Assembly: GCA_016288355.1 (NCBI GenBank) | Contig: JAEEYY010000005.1 | Location: 1-12,163 of the forward strand | Length of the DNA stretch: 12,163 nucleotides | Reading direction: 5' to 3' | Source: Synergistes sp. | GTDB lineage: Bacteria; Synergistota; Synergistia; Synergistales; Synergistaceae | Part shown: positions 7,428 to 12,163 of the stretch, piece after piece | How positions within the stretch are numbered: the first letter of the stretch is position 1 | Layout: every line of letters begins with the position of its first letter | Program-made: the position numbers and the translations under genes | Notes under the pieces: model-generated | What the model was told of the DNA's origin: nothing | What the model saw: the letters and a program-made list of their open reading frames with translations, nothing else | Database searches by the model: none

Positions 7428-8675
7428 TTATTCCCTCCAGTCTGCCATATAGGCTTCCTGTTCCGGCGTCAGCTTTTCGATCGTTATCCCGAGAGATTCG
7501 AGCTTCAGTTCCGCTACGCGCCTGTCGAGCTCCTCCGGTACCTTATAGAGCCCGGGGGCCAGCTTGTTCCGGCTGATATAGAGCGCCGAGAGCAGCTGCA
7601 TCGCAAAGCTCAGATCCATTATCTCTACCGGATGTCCGTCGCCTGCCGCCAGATTTACGAGCCTGCCCTCGCCGAGGAGATGCAGCCGGCGCCCGTCCGG
7701 CATCACATAGGTATCTATGCCGCTGCGCGAGCTGTATGTACTTGCTGCCATCTCCTTCAGATCCGGTACATATGCCTCCACGTCGAAATGTCCCGCGTTT
7801 GCAAGAAGCACGCCGTCCTTCATAACTTCGAAATGTTCGCGGCGAATTGTTTTTGTATTGCCGGTGACAGAAATGAAAATGTCGCCCTTCCTGGCGGCGT
7901 CGCTCATATTCGTTACCTCAAAGCCGTCCATCAGCGCTTCAAGCGCGCGGTGCGGGTTCGCTTCCACGACGGTGACGCGGGCTCCCAGGCCTGCCGCCCG
8001 CTTTGACGTTCCCTTACCGCACCATCCGTAGCCGGCAATGACGACGTTCTTGCCTGCCACCACAAGATTTGTCGTGCGCATTATCGCATCCCAGACCGAC
8101 TGCCCGGTCCCGTAGCGGTTGTCAAAGAGATGCTTGCTCTCAGCGTCGTTTACCGCAAGCATCGGGAACGGGAGCACGCCCTCGGCCGCCATCGCTTTGA
8201 GCCGCTTGATCCCGGTGGTGGTCTCCTCGCAGCCTCCCATTATCTTTCCGGCAAGGTCTTTGCGCTCTTCGACCAGCATCGCGACTACGTCCCCGCCGTC
8301 ATCTATTATCACCTGCGGCTCCCAGTTCAGCATCTCGCGAAGATTGTCGGAATACTCAGCTGCGCTCATGCCGCGCCTGCTGAATACATGCACGCCGCTT
8401 TCTGCAAGGGCGGCGCATATCGGATCCTGCGTGGAGAGAGGGTTGCTGCCTGCAGCCGCGACTACGGCGCCAAGCTCTTTAAGCGCTTTAAGAAGGCATG
8501 CAGTTTTTGCCTCAAGGTGCAGACAGGCGCCTATCGTGACGCCTGAAAGAGGTTTTTTCTCCGCTTCCTTTTCCGTTATCAGCCTGAGCACAGGCATATA
8601 CTGCCAGGCCCATTCGATGCGCCTTTGTCCTTCCGGCGCCAGCTTTATATCAGCTATTTTGAAATCACTTTTCAT
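7428..8675 (-). CDS. ahcY: Adenosylhomocysteinase, short (archaeal/Thermotoga-like) form
   Basis: This NAD-dependent hydrolase splits S-adenosylhomocysteine (or its inosyl analogue) to homocysteine and the nucleoside. Family motifs are HLEAKTA (53-59), GSNPLSTQDP (76-85), DDGGD (125-129), GGCEETTTG (147-155), NDAESKHLFDNRYGTGQS (176-193), the Rossmann motif GYGWCGKGTS (215-224), and GDGHPVEIMD (345-354). At 415 residues it lacks both the roughly 40-residue insertion and the C-terminal KPDHYRY tail of eukaryotic and many bacterial enzymes, and ends like archaeal and Thermotoga forms. The ATG lies inside the end of mtnA (11-bp overlap), with AGGAG 9 nt upstream. Some enzymes of this short type, as in Methanocaldococcus, act on S-inosylhomocysteine, so the adjacent deaminase leaves the true substrate open. 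Confidence 0.95.
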   Translation of the reverse strand: MKSDFKIADIKLAPEGQRRIEWAWQYMPVLRLITEKEAEKKPLSGVTIGACLHLEAKTACLLKALKELGAVVAAAGSNPLSTQDPICAALAESGVHVFSRRGMSAAEYSDNLREMLNWEPQVIIDDGGDVVAMLVEERKDLAGKIMGGCEETTTGIKRLKAMAAEGVLPFPMLAVNDAESKHLFDNRYGTGQSVWDAIMRTTNLVVAGKNVVIAGYGWCGKGTSKRAAGLGARVTVVEANPHRALEALMDGFEVTNMSDAARKGDIFISVTGNTKTIRREHFEVMKDGVLLANAGHFDVEAYVPDLKEMAASTYSSRSGIDTYVMPDGRRLHLLGEGRLVNLAAGDGHPVEIMDLSFAMQLLSALYISRNKLAPGLYKVPEELDRRVAELKLESLGITIEKLTPEQEAYMADWRE

Positions 8676-9696
8676 TCGCTACAGCTCCTTCAGTCAGCAA
8701 TTCTTTTATTCTCCCGGCAAAGGGGGCGCGTATAACGCCGCGTTCAGTTATTATGCCTGTTATCAGTTCCGCCGGCGTAACGTCAAAAGAAGGGTTCCAT
8801 ACGTCTATCTCGTCAGGGAGCACGCGTGCTCCGCATATTTCGCGCACTTCGCTTCCGTCCCGGTGTTCTATCGGTATATCGGCGCCCGAAGCGCATTTTA
8901 TGTCAAATGTGGAAAGAGGCGCGGCGATATAAAAGGGCACGCTGTGGAAATGCGCGGAAACGGCAAGCGAATAGGTCCCTATCTTATTTGCCGTGTCCCC
9001 GTTTGCCGCTATCCTGTCGGCCCCGGTCACCACCGCGTCTATTTTTCTGCGCGACATCAGAAAAGCAGCCATCGAATCGGTTATCACAGTCACATCAAAG
9101 CCGTCGGCGAAAAGTTCAAAGGCGGTGAGGCGGGCGCCCTGGAGGCGCGGACGGGTCTCGTCCGCGTAGATCTTTATTTTTTTCCCTGCTTCGGAGGCTG
9201 CGCGGAAGACGCCGAGCGCCGTTCCGTAGCCCGCTGTTGCGAGGGCTCCTGCGTTGCAGTGCGTTATGACCGTTCCGGCTCCGGGAAGCAGCTGCTGCCC
9301 GAAAAAGCCTATCTTCCTGTTTATCTCTATATCTTCTTTATGTATTTTTACGGCTTCGGCTTCCAGCAAGCGGAACAGCTCTTTTCCCGGGAGCCCGGTA
9401 TTTTCATGATAAAGCCTTCTCATACGATCAACGGCCCATGAGAGATTTACGGCAGTGGGGCGCGACTCCAAAAGGGTCTGCGCCGATCTTTCAAAGTCTT
9501 CCGATACGGCTGCCATTGCAAGTCCGTAGGCAGCCGCCGCGCCTATCGCGGGAGCCCCCCTCACGGTCATATTCTTTATCGCGACAGCGACGTCCTCCGC
9601 GCTGCGGCAGGCAGCGTAGCGCACTTCAAAGGGCAGCTCCCTCTGATCAAGCAGAAGAAGTTCACCGTTCTTCCAGATAATACTCTCCGGCAGCAT
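8665..9696 (-). CDS. mtnA: S-methyl-5-thioribose-1-phosphate isomerase
   Basis: This aldose-ketose isomerase converts methylthioribose-1-phosphate to methylthioribulose-1-phosphate in methionine salvage; related enzymes also take 5-deoxyribose-1-phosphate. It belongs to the eIF2B-alpha/MtnA family and has normal length at 343 residues. Motifs are VRGAPAIGAAAAYG (45-58), THCNAGALATAGYGTALG (145-162) with catalytic C147, DETRPRLQGARLT (179-191), TGADRIAANGDTANKIGTY (224-242) with catalytic D227, and NPSFDVTP (301-308). These residues distinguish true MtnA from other eIF2B-like proteins. The ATG shares one base with the xseA stop (TGATG), and GGAGG lies 7 nt upstream, so translation is coupled. 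No other methylthioribulose salvage gene (mtnB, mtnC, mtnD, or an aldolase) is in the window. Confidence 0.95.
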   Translation of the reverse strand: MLPESIIWKNGELLLLDQRELPFEVRYAACRSAEDVAVAIKNMTVRGAPAIGAAAAYGLAMAAVSEDFERSAQTLLESRPTAVNLSWAVDRMRRLYHENTGLPGKELFRLLEAEAVKIHKEDIEINRKIGFFGQQLLPGAGTVITHCNAGALATAGYGTALGVFRAASEAGKKIKIYADETRPRLQGARLTAFELFADGFDVTVITDSMAAFLMSRRKIDAVVTGADRIAANGDTANKIGTYSLAVSAHFHSVPFYIAAPLSTFDIKCASGADIPIEHRDGSEVREICGARVLPDEIDVWNPSFDVTPAELITGIITERGVIRAPFAGRIKELLTEGAVANEK

Positions 9697-10931
9697 CAGT
9701 CAGCCTCCGTATGAAATTCATTCAGAACAACACTGTCAACGCGCACGCCGGCCGAACCGTCCCGGAAGATCAGCTTCAGGCTGTCTCCCGCCGACAGCGC
9801 GGAGGCGCTGCTAACGATCAGGCCTCCGGCGTCTTCGCATATGCTGTATCCCTTCGCAAGCAGAGCAAGCGGCGAACGACCCTCAAGACGCTGCAAAAGC
9901 GATATAACCGCAGCGTCAGCCTCTTTAAGCCGGCTCCGTATCTCTTTATTCAGCCGTTCTTCTGCTGACGATAAAAAATCGCCCGCCGGGGCCAGCTGGT
10001 TTTTTACTATTGAACGGTTCAGGCGTTCCAGAGATTCATTAAGGCCGGATAAAATAGAAACAAATCTTGCCGAGATGCGTGATGTAAGGCTTCCGCGTGC
10101 CGCTGCAAGCGCAGCATCAAGCGCATGCCCGTCGGGGAAGAGCCTCTCCGCAGCTCCTGTAGGCGTAGGCGCCGACGCATCAGCTGCCATATCGGCCAGC
10201 GTTGAATCGATCTGATGGCCCAGCCCGGTAATGACAGGAACGGGGCAGAGACGCACCGCGCGCGTCACTTCCTCGCTGTCAAATATGTCCAGGTCATCCC
10301 TGTTTCCGCCGCCCCGGGCCAGTATGACGCATGAAAGCCCCCTGATGCCGCGCACGCGTGAAAAGGCTCTTATGATATCTCCGGATGCGTCCGCGCCCTG
10401 CATCAGGCTTGGGACCACGATAAGCTCGGAACATGGGAATCTGAGTGAATGAAGCTTTAATATATCCTGAAGCGCCGCGCCTGTAGGAGAGGTTATGACC
10501 GCGACACGCTCAGGGAAACGCGGCAGCGGTCTTTTAAGACGCGGGTCAAAAAGCCCTTCTTTTTCGAGGCGCTGCCTGAGCATCTCTTTTGCGCGCGCTT
10601 TAGCTCCGGCGCCCAGAGGCAGCAGCGCGGTGGCATATATCTGATATGCGCCGCGTGCGCCGTAGACGTCTATCTTGCCGCGCACCAGCACCTCGTCCCC
10701 GTCCTTGGGCCAGGCCAGCACAGAAGCGGCATATGAGCGGAAGAGGACGCAGGCGACACGGGTATTTTCACCGAGCAGCGTAAAGTAAGCATGACCGCTC
10801 GTATGCAGTTTAAAGCCGAGAAGTTCGCCGCGCACCGAGAAGCCGGAAAGGCGCGGGTCGCGCAGCAGCGCGTCGCGGACGCCGGCCGTCATCTCATCAA
10901 CTGTGATTATTTCGTTATTTATGCTCTTCAT
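9696..10931 (-). CDS. xseA: Exodeoxyribonuclease VII large subunit
   Basis: XseA is the catalytic subunit of ExoVII, which degrades single-stranded DNA from both ends and normally works with several small XseB subunits. At 411 residues it has an N-terminal OB-fold (about 10-105) and a catalytic domain. The catalytic residues known from E. coli align as D156 (SPTGAALQD), R206 (ARGGGN), and H239 and D242 (GLGHQIDSTLADMA). An extended helical, likely coiled-coil region (about 265-355) is followed by the usual C-terminal LLAKGYSI segment. The ATG lies 17 bp inside the nusB end with no clear Shine-Dalgarno sequence, so translation is probably coupled to nusB. XseB, which usually follows, is absent; mtnA follows instead. 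Confidence 0.96.
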   Translation of the reverse strand: MKSINNEIITVDEMTAGVRDALLRDPRLSGFSVRGELLGFKLHTSGHAYFTLLGENTRVACVLFRSYAASVLAWPKDGDEVLVRGKIDVYGARGAYQIYATALLPLGAGAKARAKEMLRQRLEKEGLFDPRLKRPLPRFPERVAVITSPTGAALQDILKLHSLRFPCSELIVVPSLMQGADASGDIIRAFSRVRGIRGLSCVILARGGGNRDDLDIFDSEEVTRAVRLCPVPVITGLGHQIDSTLADMAADASAPTPTGAAERLFPDGHALDAALAAARGSLTSRISARFVSILSGLNESLERLNRSIVKNQLAPAGDFLSSAEERLNKEIRSRLKEADAAVISLLQRLEGRSPLALLAKGYSICEDAGGLIVSSASALSAGDSLKLIFRDGSAGVRVDSVVLNEFHTEAD

Positions 10932-11451
10932 CGCAGCTGCGCGCTATCTTCCCGAGCACACCGTTCACAAACTTCGGCGAATCCTCGGCGCCGAAAAGCT
11001 TCGCAAGGTGTACCGCTTCCGATATGGCAATGTTCTGCGGAACTTTTTTCGCAATGATGCCTTCGTAAACGGCAAGAGATATTATGCTTTTGTCTATCGA
11101 ATTGAGCCTCTCCGAGCGCCATTTGCTCTCCAGATGCATGCGAACTGTATTTTCCACTTCCGCATAGTCGGCGCATATGCCGCAGAAAAGCTCCCGGACG
11201 TAAGATATTATCTCGTCCCTTTCGGCATCTTCAAGGGATATGTCGAATGAATCAACACTCGGGAACTTATCCTTTTCAGGGGCAGCGTCACCATCTTTCG
11301 CAAGTTCTCTGCCAAAGAGCCCGAGAGCCTCTTCCGCAGGGAAAAATTCAAGCGCCTCCTCTGCGGGACAAGGTCTTAATTCGTTCATATATACAAGCTG
11401 CAGCGCTATCTCGCGCGCCCTTCGGCGCAGCTGCGCCTTACGGGACAACAC
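10915..11451 (-). CDS. nusB: Transcription antitermination factor NusB, with an extended linker
   Basis: NusB binds boxA RNA with NusE (S10) and supports antitermination in rRNA operons. The first helix RRRAREIALQLVYMNEL (9-25) and the C-terminal core (ERLNSIDKSIISLAVYEG 114-131, PQNIAISEAVHLAKLFG 138-154, FVNGVLGKIA 161-170) are clearly NusB. The protein has 178 residues rather than about 140. The extra length is a charged insertion (about 27-75) between the first helix and the rest, containing a tandem pair PAEEALEFF (29-37) and PAEEALGLF (38-46). The start is a GTG, with AGGAG 10 nt upstream overlapping the previous gene's stop; a TTG is the next codon. It lies 6 nt after the membrane-protein gene and overlaps xseA by 17 bp. 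Confidence 0.95.
   Translation of the reverse strand: MLSRKAQLRRRAREIALQLVYMNELRPCPAEEALEFFPAEEALGLFGRELAKDGDAAPEKDKFPSVDSFDISLEDAERDEIISYVRELFCGICADYAEVENTVRMHLESKWRSERLNSIDKSIISLAVYEGIIAKKVPQNIAISEAVHLAKLFGAEDSPKFVNGVLGKIARSCDEEHK
11314..11367 (-). repeat. Tandem 9-residue repeat within the NusB insertion
   Basis: Two consecutive 27-nt units encode PAEEALEFF and PAEEALGLF, identical at 7 of 9 residues but at only 17 of 27 bases. Most differences are at third codon positions. This looks like an old duplication kept at protein level, or convergent helical periodicity, rather than a recent slippage event. Confidence 0.6.
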
Positions 11452-11457
11452 AGTAAA

Positions 11458-11931
11458 TCATCTCCTGAAATGTTCTTTTAATGCCGCTATCTGCCTGTGC
11501 CCGTCTTCCGTGACCAGCACCCATGAGGCTCCGTATCCGACCACCGCCGAAAAGACAGACCATACTATGCCTTTTAAGCCCATATGGAAAAGCGCTGTCA
11601 CGGCAGCTGCGGCAGCCGCCCAGAAAAGGGGCATCATCCACAGCGGGTTAGCTTTTTTGTTGTCCTGAGGCGCTACGTTCAGCCAGTTGATCTGGGCCGT
11701 TATACCGGATCTTGCAAACAGATCGCCGATGCGTGTCTCAAGCTCCTGCTTTTTTTCGGCAGGCACATCCTCAGACACGGCGATATAGGCGTTGAGAAGG
11801 TTCTGTTCCCCAAGGAACGAAACGTCCTGCACGTAGAACTCTTTGGGAAGGCGTTTGGAAATTATCAGCTTCGCGGCATCCCCGTCTATCCATATTTTTC
11901 CGAGCTTTGTGGTAGTCCACAAAAAAAGCAT
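11458..11931 (-). CDS. Uncharacterised two-helix membrane protein between Asp23-family gene and nusB
   Basis: I do not recognise a named family for this 157-residue protein. Residues 1-90 look soluble and mixed alpha/beta. They open with a short strand (KLGKIWID), and VSFLGEQNLLNAYIAV is followed by a charged helix and GITAQINWLNV. Two hydrophobic segments follow (about 95-117, alanine-rich, and about 118-140), separated by a very short turn, then a charged C-terminal tail (TEDGHRQIAALKEHFRR). It is probably a membrane hairpin with both ends on the same side. An Asp23-family gene lies immediately upstream, so a role as a membrane partner, analogous to AmaP anchoring Asp23 in Staphylococcus, is plausible but unproven. 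The ATG at 11931 is chosen over a GTG at 11940 because that GTG lies inside the Shine-Dalgarno sequence AAAGGCGGTGA. Confidence 0.8.
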   Translation of the reverse strand: MLFLWTTTKLGKIWIDGDAAKLIISKRLPKEFYVQDVSFLGEQNLLNAYIAVSEDVPAEKKQELETRIGDLFARSGITAQINWLNVAPQDNKKANPLWMMPLFWAAAAAAVTALFHMGLKGIVWSVFSAVVGYGASWVLVTEDGHRQIAALKEHFRR

Positions 11932-11936
11932 AACAG

Positions 11937-11947
11937 TCACCGCCTTT
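11937..11947 (-). promoter_or_regulatory. Ribosome-binding site of the membrane-protein gene
   Basis: The minus strand reads AAAGGCGGTGA, one mismatch from the extended consensus AAAGGAGGTGA, with a 5-nt spacer (CTGTT) to the ATG at 11931. It fixes the start and rules out the upstream GTG, which is part of this site. Its first bases can also pair with the T-tract of the preceding terminator. Confidence 0.75.
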
Positions 11948-11948
11948 C

Positions 11949-11978
11949 AAAAAAGGAGGCCGGTACTGGAACCGGCCT
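11949..11978 (-). terminator. Intrinsic terminator/attenuator after the Asp23-family gene
   Basis: On the minus strand AGGCCGGT (11978-11971) and ACCGGCCT (11964-11957) form a perfect 8-bp stem with the 6-nt loop TCCAGT. Two C residues follow, then six T (11954-11949). The T-tract is one base from the ribosome-binding site of the next gene, leaving no room for a promoter. The downstream block must therefore be expressed by read-through, or from a promoter upstream of or within the hairpin region. This suggests the Asp23 gene is expressed above its operon partners. Confidence 0.8.
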
Positions 11979-12025
11979 GCCTGTGATTCGTCACGCTGGG
12001 ATCAAGCCTCTTTGCAGCTCCCGTA

Positions 12026-12163
12026 TCAGTTTGCTTCCTCTTTTTCGTCGGAGGCTTCGTCTTCAGCAAAAGTTATGCCCTGAACATATACGTTTACGTT
12101 TTTAACAGAATAGCCGGTAAAACGCTCTATCTGGTTTTTGACAGCTTCCTGAACGTCCCAGCA
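12026..12163 (-). CDS. Asp23/Gls24 family envelope stress protein, C-terminal end (cut by window edge)
   Basis: Only the last 45 codons and the TGA are in the window; the gene continues past the right edge. The visible part contains VQEAVKNQIERFTGYSV followed by KNVNVYVQGITF, the characteristic final helix and strand of the Asp23/Gls24 (DUF322, YqhY/YloU) domain. An acidic tail (EDEASDEKEEAN) ends it. Asp23-family proteins are cytoplasmic and linked to envelope or alkaline stress; YqhY of Bacillus lies in a comparable position near nusB and affects fatty-acid synthesis control. The position before nusB here fits the YqhY type. An intrinsic terminator follows about 48 nt after the stop. Confidence 0.88.
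   Translation of the reverse strand, partial: CWDVQEAVKNQIERFTGYSVKNVNVYVQGITFAEDEASDEKEEAN

Noticed and set aside
6897..8006. Plus-strand open frame of 369 codons opposite mtaD and ahcY
   Set aside because: It spans the junction of two clear minus-strand genes and has no domain motif; it is a shadow frame.
8119..9441. Long plus-strand open frame (440 codons) opposite mtnA and ahcY
   Set aside because: It runs antisense to two genes with intact catalytic motifs, shows no recognisable domain, and has the cysteine/arginine/tyrosine-rich look of a shadow frame produced by codon bias.
8660..9720. SAM or SAH riboswitch controlling mtnA/ahcY
   Set aside because: mtnA, ahcY and mtaD overlap or nearly touch their upstream genes, leaving no untranslated leader for an aptamer.
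11458..11940. GTG at 11940 as start of the membrane-protein gene
   Set aside because: That GTG lies within the sequence AAAGGCGGTGA, a near-perfect Shine-Dalgarno site for the ATG at 11931, so the ATG is the better start.
1..12163. Mobile element, CRISPR array, defence system, or RNA gene
   Set aside because: No transposase, integrase, direct-repeat array, tRNA- or rRNA-like sequence was found; the window is compact core-genome operon structure.

Overview
All recognisable genes in this window lie on the minus strand and are tightly packed, in two transcriptional blocks. The DNA is moderately GC-rich. Gene order and protein character suggest an anaerobic bacterium of the Synergistota (Cloacibacillus/Synergistes-like). 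Two signs point that way: an Asp23-nusB-xseA neighbourhood as in Firmicutes, and Thermotoga/archaeal-like short SAH hydrolase and MTA/SAH deaminase genes. The taxon is an inference from protein character, not a database match.

Block A, in transcription order from the right edge, is: the 3' end of an Asp23/Gls24-family gene; a two-helix membrane protein of unknown function; nusB; xseA; mtnA; ahcY; and mtaD. An intrinsic terminator sits between the Asp23 gene and the membrane-protein gene. From the membrane-protein gene to mtaD the genes overlap or are a few bases apart, so they are probably one transcript. It ends at an intrinsic terminator just left of mtaD. The last three genes form a SAM by-product recycling cassette. 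MtaD deaminates S-adenosylhomocysteine and 5'-methylthioadenosine (and perhaps 5'-deoxyadenosine). AhcY releases homocysteine. MtnA isomerises methylthioribose-1-phosphate.

Block B begins at a candidate promoter with a perfect inverted repeat between its -35 and -10 elements. It reads alaS (alanyl-tRNA synthetase), ruvX/yqgF (Holliday-junction-resolvase-like or pre-16S rRNA nuclease), mutS, and the first 107 codons of mutL, which runs off the left edge. Gaps are 2 and 12 nt, then an ATGA overlap between mutS and mutL, so translation fidelity and mismatch repair genes share a transcript.

I saw no mobile elements, CRISPR arrays, tRNA or rRNA genes, and no gene-free stretch longer than 300 bases. 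The intergenic regions of note are 5985-6152 (promoter/operator plus terminator) and 11932-12025 (terminator plus ribosome-binding site). The least conventional parts are the SAM-recycling cassette fused to the nusB-xseA operon (with no xseB beside xseA), the uncharacterised membrane protein between Asp23 and NusB, and the regulatory structures before that gene and before alaS.
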